A stretch of 64,000 nt of DNA from Parietaria judaica (Eukaryota > Streptophyta > Magnoliopsida > Rosales > Urticaceae): assembly GCA_954871525.1 (NCBI GenBank), contig OX940864.1, positions 16,672,001 to 16,736,000 on the forward strand, read 5' to 3'. The notes beneath the pieces are model-generated. The model ran no database searches and was not told where the DNA came from. It saw only the letters and a program-made list of their open reading frames with translations. Every line of letters begins with the position of its first letter. Positions within the stretch are counted from its first letter, which is position 1. The translations under genes were made by a program, and so were the position numbers. This document shows, piece after piece, positions 1 to 10,653 of this stretch.

Positions 1-130
1 ACTCTCCCAAACCGGGACCGGATTGGTTTTTTAATGGCCGGAAAACTAAAATTTAGACGAATAACTCAAAAATCCGAATTCGGTCCTGGAGATGATTAAT
101 TAAATTTTTTATTAGGAAATTAGTACTCAC

Positions 131-1857
131 TAGTATAAAGATGTTGAGATCTCGGTCAGAGATCTTGTGAGGCTCGTCCTTGCCGTTGCCTTCAAACGCA
201 AGCAACACATCCAGAAAGTCCTCGTCGCACTTGTCACTCTTCATTCTCTCCTCCACAAAGTGGGACACAATCTTCATGGCCTTCCCCAGATCCCTCTCCA
301 TCTTCCGCCTCAGCCGCTGCGGGTCCGCCCACCGCAGCCACGGGAACACGTCCGCCACGTTGGCGTGGCCGCCCCACTTCATCACGCCCTCCATCGCCGC
401 GAAGAACTCCGACCCCGCTGCCGACTCCGGCCCCACCAAGTCGCGCGAGAGCATCAGGTTCCCGAGGAGGTTAAACGACATTAGAAACACGAAACGGCCG
501 ATAAGTACTCCTCCTTCTCCGCCTGTTATCGCCGCGTCGGAGATCCACGTCAGCATGTCGTCCACGCACCTGGGGCGGATAATATTAATATTATTATTTT
601 CTTTTGAATTTATTATAGATAATATTGTGTGTCAATAAGAAGACAATAGTTTTGGTTGAGTTTTATAAATGTCATTAATATGTCATTTAACCCACAAAGA
701 CAAAAATTATATTGAAAAAAAATGATACCTACTTGAGTTGAATTACATAAAGTTAGAGTTATTTGGGACTTTAGTCCTATTTTTTGAAAGATGTACAGAT
801 TTGGTTCTCGGTTTACAAAAATAACAGAAATAGTCCCTCCGTTTTAAATATAACAGAGATAGTCACTCTTTTATAATTTTTGTGTGCATTTGACCATCCA
901 ATCGTCAATACAGAAATTTAAAGGATTTTTTTTAGTTGAAAATATATAAAATGGTTAAAAATATTTAGAACATTTTTATTATTTATCAAAAATTTGAAAT
1001 ATTTTTCTATTTATTTTAATTAATTGACGGTCGAACAACTAACCCACCGAAATTGTAAAAGAAGGGTTATTTCCACTCTTTGGAAAAGGGCTAAACCCAC
1101 ATCAAAGTTATTTATAAAAAAATCTTTTAAAAAACTAAATAGTTAGTTTTTTACATATACAATGAGTAAAAGATTTGACACAAATGGAGTATTTCATACA
1201 ATTTCTTTAAAAAAAATCATTTTCGTTAGTTTTGAAAAAGAGTGGTCAAATCGGCACACCCCTCATAAAAGAGGGGCAATATCAATAATTCTTAATGTTA
1301 TATGTTGACAAAATAGGAAGAAAAAAAAATTCATCACATTAAGACACACATTTTTTTTTCCTTATATATTGGCTGAGTCACCTTCGGCGGATTCCGGCAG
1401 TTGCTTCGATTCGTTTTCCGGCAAGCATCTTCACCGCGACGAGGCGACGCATGGCGCGCCAGCGGGCGCCATAGGGAGCGAGGGCGATCGATCCCTTGTG
1501 GTAGTCATTGGCTTGGCTCGTCTCGGTGACGGTCCGATCGGCGAAGGCGAGGTCGTGGAGCCTGAAGAGCTCGGAGGCGGCTGCGGCCGAGAGGATCACG
1601 ATGGTGTCTATCGCGCCGAGGCGGAGCCAGACCACGTCGCCGTAGTTATTCCTGAATTCGGCGAGGGTTCGGTGCGGGGATGGGCTGGCCAGGTCGAAGA
1701 GGTTTCCGAACACAGGCCAACCCGGAGGGCCGGGGGGGAGGCGGTGGCGGTTTCCCGAGGTGGTTTTTCGGCGACAGTAGAGGAGGAGAGTGATTGAGGA
1801 AACAGCGAGGAGCGTGAAGGAAAGGGAGAGGAGATAAAAAGTATAAGACCACTCCAT
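131..1857 (-). CDS. Cytochrome P450, CYP76A-like (P450-A), 5' part; last exon beyond window
   Basis: Two exons on the minus strand, 1857-1382 and 569-131, joined by an 812-bp GT-AG intron. The join gives 305 codons without a stop. The N-terminus has a hydrophobic membrane anchor (about residues 4-27), then the proline-rich hinge PPGPPGWPVFGN, and later the C-helix WxxxR in RWRAMRR. Exon 2 carries the FNLLGNLMLSRDL and DFLDVLL stretches typical of the CYP76A subfamily. Exon 2 ends at a GTGAGT donor just where the family has its second intron, so the I-helix, ExxR and haem cysteine should lie left of position 1. P450-B (29832-31920) has the same intron position and phase. Family knowledge: ER-anchored monooxygenase using a P450 reductase; CYP76 members oxidise terpenoids and similar metabolites. 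The substrate cannot be read from sequence. An intact gene is likely, but the 3' end is unseen. Confidence 0.87.
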
Positions 1858-1910
1858 TGTAGAATTTTTGGTTGAAGAGATTATAGATAGTTAGGCCTTA
1901 TTTGTATTAG

Positions 1911-1920
1911 TTATATATAC
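1911..1920 (-). promoter_or_regulatory. Probable TATA box of P450-A
   Basis: Reads GTATATATAA on the minus strand, about 55 bp upstream of the ATG at 1857, leaving room for a short leader. Based on position and sequence only. Confidence 0.4.
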
Positions 1921-2139
1921 ATGGTGAAAATATGTATGGTGGTGTTAGTACTATGGACCTAATGTTATTAATTTGATTATAGTCAACTGTTAAGAATCTT
2001 GTGTAAATCCACGGTATACTCGTGGTAATTCTCTTTTGACACGTTTTTAAAAAATTATCTTTTGGTCTTTAAATTTGATTTTTTTTTTGACTAAAAAAAC
2101 TTCATACTTTCTTCGACACATTCACATCAATCCCTACGT

Positions 2140-3705
2140 AGGGGTGAGCATGGGTTGGGCCGTCCCGATACTTTTTATGGACCCGACCCGATGACTTCGG
2201 GTTTCCAAAAAAATGCCCGATCCGACCCAAATTTTTTTAATGCCCGAACCAAACCGACTCGATAAAAACTCGGGTTGGGTTGGTTTGGGTCGCCATGGCC
2301 CGATTAATTAAAATTTAATCTTATATAACAAAAAAATAATATGAAAAAAATGCATCAATGTAACTTAAAATTCAAGTAAAAATACTCCAAACAAATTTAA
2401 TCAAACAAACATACACTAAATAATGTAAAACATGAAAATGAGAGATTGAAGGGTCTTTGAATGTAAATAAAATTGAGGATGAAATTTTTTAAAAGACTAT
2501 AGATTGCAGTTGCACTACTTGAATAAAAAATCAAGGGTTAATTGCGGCAATAATGCACAACCTTTGGTCAACAGGGGTTTTAGGTCCCCAACCTTTCAAA
2601 GTGTGGGCAAAAATACACAACGTTTGTTGAATGTAAAATTCGTTGGTCCTTCCGTTAGGAATGTTAAATTCTGCTGATGTGGCATCGTTAAACTACCAAA
2701 TAGACTGCCAACTTGTAATATAAATTACATAACCTAATTAATAAAAATAAATTAAATCATATTTTAATTATGATTCAAAAAATAAATTAAAACTTTAAAT
2801 TAACGAACAATACTTATTTAACGCGTATTTCCTATTTTAAACTATTTTTTTTAAGGCAGCTTTGCTGCATGTGGGGATCTTCCTATTTTATATTAATATT
2901 TAAATAAATTAAAACTTTATATAAATAATACATTAATATTTAAATAAATTAAAACTTTAAATTAACGAACAATACTTATTTAACGCGTAGTTCCTATTTT
3001 AAACTCGTGCTTCAATATTATTCACATATTTACTATGTCGTTTTATAAACTACAATTGTATGTAATAATCGGTCGTTTTTCCAAAATTTTAATCGTTTAA
3101 TAAATTGTCGTTATGTAATCTTTGCAAATTTTAGTCGTGTTTAATAATTCGTCGTTTTTCAAAATTTTAGTCATGTTCGACGAAGAGTCTGTTAGATTTT
3201 TAGGGGGAGTAAAAATTATTTATTTAATTTAAAGTATTAATTTGTTTTTTGAATCATAATTAAAATTTGATTTAATTTATTCTTATTAATTAAGTTATCT
3301 AATTAATATTACAAGTTGGCAGTCCATTTGGTAGTTTAACGATGCCACATCAGCAGAATTTAACATCCCTAACGGAAGGACCAACGGATTTTACATTCAA
3401 CAAACGTTGTGTATTTTTGCCCACACTTTGAAAGGTTGGGGACCTAAAACCCCTGTTGACCAAAGGTTGTGCATTATTGCCGCAATTAACCCAAAAATCA
3501 ATATGAAATATATATTAATTATATTGGTCGGGTCGGAGACCCCGACCCGACCCAAGGTTTTGTACTCGACCCAAACCCGAATAATAGTCGGGTCCGGCCC
3601 AATCCGACCCAATTTTGAGCGGGTTAGATTGGGCGGGTTTGATTGGGGTCGGGTCTATAACGGATTGGGTTGGGCCATCGGGTTTGGTCTAAAATGCTCA
3701 CCCCT
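2140..3705. mobile_element. hAT-like non-autonomous element split by a MULE
   Basis: The ends are short inverted repeats: AGGGGTGAGCAT at the left and its reverse complement ending at 3705. Just inside both ends are runs of GGGTTGGG/CCGACCC-type sequence. AGGGGTGAGCA-type ends are common on plant hAT-related non-autonomous elements. I see no convincing 8-bp target duplication, so the family call is tentative. There is no coding sequence. The element is interrupted by the MULE at 2535-3492. Confidence 0.55.
2535..3492. mobile_element. Non-autonomous MULE with about 268-bp terminal inverted repeats
   Basis: The arms 2535-2802 and 3224-3492 are reverse complements with only about ten differences, both beginning GGGTTAATTGCGG. 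They are flanked by a perfect 9-bp duplication, AAAAATCAA (2526-2534 and 3493-3501). Long inverted repeats with a 9-bp duplication are diagnostic of Mutator-like elements. The roughly 420-bp centre is AT-rich and non-coding. It holds a direct repeat of about 57 bp, near 2786-2843 and 2948-3004, that includes TTTAACGCGTA. No transposase is present, so it must have been moved in trans. Confidence 0.9.
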
Positions 3706-4051
3706 AATAAGTACTCCTCAAAACCCGCATCTTGTTTAAAAGAAATTCAAATAAAATTTATTATATAGTTTATGAATATATATTATGAAAAACTCTATCA
3801 GTATCTTCATAAATTTTGCGGTATACTTATAAAATCGAATCGACACAATCGGTATCTGTTCTAAATAATCTTACGAAAGCTCTATTTGTATCACCTTCGT
3901 TATACCCGTAAATTAGACTTGTGAACAATTTAAAGAAAGCGGTCACTAATAGATTGGCGTATATCTCTCTGAGTGTAAATAAAGAAAATATAATTATTTC
4001 TTTTAAAAATATAACCGGTATAGTGTGAATATGTTGCGTTACTAATACTAG

Positions 4052-4095
<44 letters not shown>

Positions 4096-4599
4096 CATAT
4101 GATTAAAAAATATTGACATCGTAAGTAAGCCTGTAAATGTCGCGGCTCCAAGAAGTCCGACGTAGGATATTTATAAATAAAATAAAAAAAACGGACCCGG
4201 ATCAATCCATGTCTGTATATTTTTTTTTAACTAATGAGTTTTTTATAAAAAATGAATTTATTTTTTCCGGATCAGTACGGGTCCTTGTTTTGCTAGCCCG
4301 AACCAGTCATGGTCCATATTTTTTTAAAACGGGATCCGGTTGGTCCGGATCTCGATGTTTACATTATTAATTGTAAGTAGTCATAAATTCACGTGCCGAA
4401 TTAAAAGCATGTAAATAACATATGGACATAAATAGTCATAATTGCATGTGCCAAAATAAATGTACATGTTTCCAATTAAATAAATTATTCCATTTGGCAC
4501 TGTCTGTAATAGTGAAAAATTTGAGTCTTCAGAAATATGTACAATAATACTTTTAATGGTAAATATGTCACTAAAAAAAATGTTGATTAGCATATACAC
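3706..4599. other. Non-genic stretch with TA microsatellite
   Basis: AT-rich, no credible gene. It holds a (TA)n tract at about 4053-4093 and, at 4190-4350, several copies of a GGATC/CGGGTCC-like phrase that may be an old element end. Confidence 0.6.
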
Positions 4600-5331
4600 C
4601 AAGGATTGAAATTTCGCGATTTTCGTTCGATTATCGCTCAAAACAGGTATCTCGGTAAGTTATATCCCTTAATCATTTTTGTTTTATAGTTTTTGCGATT
4701 TTTCGGGGGGGAAAGTGAACAACTTTTCGTTTTAGGTTTTCAAGTGTTAATTTTTGAAAACTGAAGGACTTATCGCTAAATAACAAAAAATCATAATGGT
4801 CAAAGGCTGTGGAACCCTAATGTATACCATCTTATCATTTCTCTCGAAAAATACCCTTTCTTTCGGTCACAAATATTATATCTTGCCGCGATTTTCGTTT
4901 GGAGAAGAAGCTCGCTTCTCGTCGTGGCTGCTTCTTTTCAAAGCCCTAATTCAACCACGGCAAAAGTACCCGGTTCTTATAATCTCCGAATTTGAAGGTA
5001 TTTTTAGAGTTTTTTTTAGGAGATCTTGAGTGTTTTTAAGTTTAGGTGTTCAATATGTATGAATCATGTCAAATTTTAACAATTTTATTCTATATTTCAT
5101 ATAGTTACTTAGGACTTAAGAGCTATTAGGTTGAATTGAATGAAAGTTTGAGTTTGAGTTTCATGTTACTTTGATTGTACATATTCGGTTTTGAATGAAA
5201 TATTGTTGTTGAAATTGATTTTTTTAGGTTTATTAAGGAATATGGATGAATTATTATAGTTTTTGTGAATTTGGTTAATTTTTCTGCAGATCTGGGTAAT
5301 TTTAGGGGTTTTCCAAATTGTTATATAAACG

Positions 5332-5890
5332 CGGCAAAACTACTTATTTTTTCAGAAATTGTTGATTTGAGCTAGTTACTCGAATATTTTGGTGTAATTT
5401 TGTTTTATAAAATTGTATATAATTTATAAACTAATAGGTTGACATAATTTTTTTTTAATTTGACGTTTTACTGAATTGTGATATCATTGTGGCAAAAGTA
5501 CATATGTTTTGGAAATTGGTTAATTTGAGCTAGTTAATCAAATATTTTTGTGTAATTTTATTTTATAACATTGTATATAATTTATAAACTGTTAGGTTGA
5601 CATTTTTTTTTTAATTTGAAGTTTTACTGAGTTGTAACCTTATTACGGCAAAAGTTTATATGTTTCGGAAATTGGTTAATTTGAACTAGTTAATCAAATA
5701 TTTTGGTGTAATTTTGTTTTATAACATTGTATATAATTTATAAACTGTTAGTTTGGCATAATATTTTTTATTAATTTGACATTTTCTAAAATAATGCGGC
5801 AAAAGTACAATTTTTAGGTAATTTGTTAAATTGAGCTAGTTCTTCAAAAAAAAAAATCAACTGTGCAGATTTTATATAATTAATAATTGG
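5332..5890 (+). repeat. Four-copy tandem repeat, about 155-bp period, inside the hAT leader
   Basis: Copies start near 5332, 5491, 5646 and 5797. Each opens with CGGCAAAA (or GTGGCAAAA), continues with a GAAATTGGTTAATTTGAGCTAGTTA-like phrase and ends in an AT-rich stretch. The last copy is partial. It lies between the left end and the transposase start. Confidence 0.8.
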
Positions 5891-6300
5891 TGATTTTTAA
5901 ATATTTATTTTGGTAAAATATGACTTGGATTCTTTAAGTAGCAAAATTTATCAAAATAACATATTTTATTTAATAGTAAGTAATTAAATAGAACATTTGA
6001 CTTATAACTTACAAGTTACAACTTATTATTTGTAAATAATAATTTTTCTTATAATTTATTTGTATAGAATAATTTTAATTTATAAATAATAATTTGTAAC
6101 TTATAAATTATAATTTTTATTAATATATTATAATTGTTAATAAATGATAATTTAATAATATATGTTAAAATGTTAATACGTTAATAATCAATTCAATCAA
6201 TATAATTAATAATTGCTTTATTATATGCTAATAAGTTACTAAACAGTATAATTTTTTATTATAAATTAATTGATAATTTGATATTGTACTTTGTAGGAAA

Positions 6301-8221
6301 ATGAGTAGATACGCCGCGAGGAAACATTGTTCTCCTTTAGGAGAGGCGAACAACTCGGGCTTCAAGTGCAACTATTGTGGGCATGAGATAAGGGGTGGCG
6401 GAATCACCCGGATGAAGGCCCACCTATCGGGGTACGATCCGGAAAAAAAAAATACAAGGGTATGTGAAAAGATTCCGCCCGAAGCTCGCAAAGAAGTTCG
6501 AGGATCCCTCGAGAGCTCGCAGAAAAGGAAAGAGAAAATGATCAATCTTGAACGGGATGTGGCAGAACACTTGAGTTCTACTATTTTACCGCCTTCGACC
6601 GAGGAAGATATGGAAGAACTCGAAAGAGAAATTGCAGGACAAACAAAGCCTGTTCGTAGACAAGCACACGCCGAGCAATGGACGAAGGATCAATTAGCAG
6701 GTCGAAGAACCATCGGTTCTGGTGGTAGTTCAGCTCCTTCGCATTACCGTTCAGAATCTGCGAAGCAAAAAAAAAATGATGCGTTGTTAGCATCGGAGAA
6801 GAAGGAAGCGATGGCCAAAGCAGTGAGGAAGTACTTTTACAACAAGAACGTTCTGTTCGCTCATGCTGATGACCATCATTATAAGAACATGATGCACGTT
6901 GCCCAGACCCTAGGTACGATTTAATTCATCAGTCATAACTTCATGTTCTTTAAACTTTGATAATATAATGTTCAGTTATGACTTAATAATATTTCATTCT
7001 TTTTCGTAGGTCCCGGAGTCCCGATACCTTCAGCGTATCAACTTTCGACCAAGTATTTGGATATGGAAGTGGCAGATTGGGTTGAGTATAAGGATAGTAT
7101 GAAGAAAATGTGGCGTGAATTTGGGGTCACCATCATGTCCGATGGTTGGACAGGGCCGACAAATATGTCCATCCTCAACATCCTGGCGTACTCTTTTGGA
7201 AAGACGATTTTCATTAAGTCGGTCAACGCAAGCGGGAAAGTTAAGTATTCAGATTACCTCTGCAAGGTGCTGGGAGAAGTCATTGAGGAGATCGGACCGC
7301 ATAACGTGGTCCAAGTCGTGACGGATAACGCCGCCAATTATGTTAAAGCGGGTAGAGATCTCATGTGAAAGTACAACCTGTACTGTACGTCGTGCGCTGC
7401 CCATTGTATTGATTTGATTTTCGAGGATGTGGGCAAGAGGAAAGTCATTGCTGAGCCAGTAACGGCGTGTAGGCTCATCACAAGATTCAGTTCTGTTCTA
7501 GGAGAGCAAGGCTTAGGTCCTTCGCTCGATCGTTTTGATGTTGTCTCTAGGACCAGTGGTGGTTCTTGAACTTCTGATCGATTGTTTCCTCCCCGTAGCC
7601 CTCCGCACGGTGGTGGAAGAGGTGGGACTTTCGAGTTTGGTGGTTGGGGTGGCGGAGAAGATGGTACGTCCGAGTTTGGAGGGTGGGGTGGCGGAGGAGG
7701 TGGTACGGCCGAGCATGGATTTGCTTCCCAGGCGGATGATGTCTACCGTCCGACCTATTATCAAGACCCTACTAGCGGGATACATTCCGGATTCTCGCTA
7801 TGGGGATACCCCAGCTCCCGGCGGCAATGTAGACAACGGGGGATGAGCTTCAAACAACTACTACGATGGATCCAGTTCACATGAATATGGATACTCATGT
7901 GACAACAATGTTGATGACTTGTCGTCACAGTTTGAAACAATGTCATTTGGCAGTAGTTATCAGCCCAGCTTCCCCGCTCCATCTCCACCTTTGATTGAGA
8001 TGATGGCACTTTGTGCTGAGCATGATTGTTCGCCGTGTTGGGAAGGCGGGTTTTAGACCCATCCTCTTTATCTCTCTCGTGGAGCGTTTAATGATCAGAG
8101 CACATATGACTACCACTTGAAGAACTATCTCAACTACTGTAAGGACCAAGGACTAGGGTGGGATATTTATCTCATAAGCCAAAGTAGTTGGGAAGCGGTC
8201 CGCCATTCCACGTTCAACTGA
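6301..8221 (+). pseudogene. hAT transposase (BED finger + DUF659), broken
   Basis: The reading frame starts at the ATG at 6301. Exon 1 (6301-6913) has a BED-type zinc finger, CNYCGHEI...GITRMKAHLSG, at about residues 24-45, followed by a basic, acidic linker. A 96-bp GT-AG intron follows. Exon 2 from 7010 encodes the DUF659/RNase H-like start (SDGWTGPTN, VVTDNAANYVKAG). It is cut by an in-frame TGA at 7366-7368. After the stop the frame still reads CTSCAAHCIDLIFEDVGK, the usual hAT motif, to about 7569. The central catalytic region and hATC dimerisation domain are missing, pointing to an internal deletion. A glycine-rich tail with GGWGGG repeats (7590-7720) and a C-terminal part ending at the stop near 8221 remain, in shifted frames. 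The product would be non-functional. Confidence 0.85.
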
Positions 8222-8603
8222 AGTTATTTCGAGTACTCTTTGTTTGCATTTATGTTTGTGTTTATGAGACTTGGTTTATTTATATTTTGTATGAGACTTA
8301 ATATATGTTTGGTTAAATTAGTATGAGACTTGGTTTGTGACTTATGTTATATTTTGTATGAGACTTTTATGTTTATATTTTGTGATATTAGTATTTTATG
8401 TTATGTTTTTAGTGTAAAATATGTATGAAATTTTTTTATAGGTTTTCTATCGATAAACGATTAATCCATCGATAAGTTTGATAAGTTTCGATAACGGCAA
8501 ACGGAAAGTTTTATAGGTTTTCCATCAATAAATCCATCGGCAAACGATTAATCCATCGATAAAGGCAAACAATTTATCAGTAAAAACGGCATTAAAATCC
8601 TTG

Positions 8604-10403
8604 ATATACACTATTCAGTATTATCCTAAAATTTTATACTTTTATCTTTGCAGCTTTAATCTTCTTTTATTGGTAATAAATATTCTGAGGTTGATAGATA
8701 AAATCATATTTAATTGTGTCTTGTCTTAATTGGCTTTTGACTTTACTTGGAGATATTCAAACACAAACTCATGCATGGATATTCTTTCCTCCTCCTCCAT
8801 ATCAATTTGGAGCCTAGTAAATAGGCATCCACATATACAAAAGAGAGAATCTAGTCAATTTCCCAATTTTTTATTAATAATAATTTTTGCTGTTATTTTG
8901 CCCTATAATCTTATCACTTTGTATCATTTTTCTCCTTAAAATTAATTTGTGAATTTGCCCCCGTTCAATATATGAAATGCTTACTTTTTGCTAAATTTTG
9001 AACGGTCTGTGTAAAATTATAAGGGAAATCTATCATTTTCAATAATATGACGGATATGATGACGAGCTTTGAGAACCCGTAGATAAACTTGTAAATATAG
9101 AACCAGAATCACCCGGAATCTGGTTTAGTTTCTGATTACAAACTAGAATTCAGAATTTTAATTATAGATTAAAAACATAATAAGAAATTTTGGTTCTGTT
9201 TTGTAATCAAAATCATTTTCTGATTTTAACAGTCGAATAATCATGGCCGTTGGATCTTTTAATTCCACGGCCGAGATTCTAAGACTAAAAAAAAAATGAA
9301 ACCCGAAAATCAGAACTAGCATTTCTGATTCTGAAAAAAAAAAAATCAGAACCAGAATGTCTGGTTCTGGTTACAAACCAGAATGTATAAAACTAGAATT
9401 CATATTCTGATTTTATCCTGAATTTACACCATTACCCGTAGATAGTGAAGATTGGGAATCTAAAAAAGGCAATATCGTATTTTGAGAGGGATTTTATAAT
9501 TTTTGGCTAAACATTTAGGGGTTATAACTTATAAGAAATTGAATAAATTTTATCAAATAGTAAAAATCTTAACTGTCATTAAATTTTGATGAAAGTTGTT
9601 AACAAGTAACATCGAGATGATTGATACATAGAAATAAATTCAGGGGGCAAACTATTCATAGTGATAGGTTCAGATAGGGGAATACAAGAAAGAGCTCATG
9701 GTGCAAAATGGCGTGGAATTATAAATTTGGGGGATAAACTGACAAGAAAAAAAAAATTATGGGGCAAGTGACACAATGTAATAAGGTAAGGACTCAGAAC
9801 GAATAGTTCGTGTCCTTTTTCGCATCAACCAGCAAAGGATATGTTAGCAAGCATCTTGTTTTCATAATTTATTTTTAAATTACGTTAGTTGTTGGTTGGA
9901 ATCTTCTCTTAAAACTTCTTCAATATCTTTTCTTGAACTGTACAATGATTAATATAATGAAATAGGTGATTAATGGATTAATTAATACTTAATGGGTCAA
10001 TATATTAACATGGCATAAAAAACAATCAGTTCAAATATCCCACCATAATTACCTTTGAGTTAAGTGTAGGCCCGCAGAGACGCCTCCATCGTGAAGCCCA
10101 CTATCCCGTACCCTAGAAATTTTGGACTGTCCGTAAAAATTAGCTCAGGCATGGCCCGGAAAACTTTACGCGACACTTGTGAAACTTAACTTAGGCCCGT
10201 GACATTGCAGGCCAGGTCCATGACCAGCCCTTACAAACTCAGCGTAAGACCGACCCGTGACATTGCAGGTTATTAGGGCCTGTGGGGTGGACTCGGCTCG
10301 ATATATATATTTATCGGTCTAGGCTTGCATCTTATAGAGGGACAAGCTTAATTAAACATTTGCGATTCCTGGAAAGCCGGTCCACTTGACACCCAAGGGA
10401 GGA
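8604..10403. other. Non-genic stretch
   Basis: No supportable gene. At 9098-9420 phrases such as AACCAGAAT, GGTTCTGGTT and ACTAGAATTCA recur in both orientations, suggesting a small decayed inverted-repeat element. At 10197 and 10254 the 16-mer CCCGTGACATTGCAGG occurs twice. The rest is AT-rich. Confidence 0.5.
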
Positions 10404-10653
10404 TGATGTAGACTTGGAAACAGGAAAAACGATGAACACTCTTAACCAATGGTGGTCGATTTCTTATTCAAACAAAAGCTGGGAAAAATTCGATGTCCAA
10501 CGTAATACATATCATCAGACTATAGAAACAAAAAAGGAGGCAAAATAAAAAGTGCAACATATTTGTTTTAACAGGAAAGTAAATAAAATAAATAAATGCA
10601 TATGAAAGCTGAAAATTGGGTAGAATCAGAAAGGCAATCACGGTTGTATGACA
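10404..10653 (-). repeat. 3' LTR of the gypsy element
   Basis: On the minus strand it runs from TGTCATAC to CTACATCA, so TG...CA. It is preceded by a purine-rich tract (GGGGAGAATGA, minus, around 10654-10664) that suits a polypurine tract. Its inner about 60 bp (from TGATGTAGACTTGG) match the sequence beside the primer-binding site at 14877; beyond that the two LTRs no longer match. Confidence 0.65.

Larger units (their letters stand above)
4600..8603 (+). mobile_element. hAT transposon, formerly autonomous, perfect 8-bp TSD
   Basis: The left end begins CAAGGATT at 4600 and the right end finishes with the reverse complement AATCCTTG at 8603. Both are flanked by the identical octamer ATATACAC (4592-4599 and 8604-8611). 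An 8-bp duplication, short inverted ends and an internal BED-finger/DUF659 transposase identify a hAT superfamily element of 4004 bp. Near the right end the phrases CATCGATAA and GGCAAACG recur several times at 8440-8590, as expected for subterminal binding sites. The transposase is decayed (see 6301-8221). Confidence 0.9.

Noticed and set aside
1369..1797. 142-residue plus-strand frame
   Set aside because: Antisense of P450-A exon 1.
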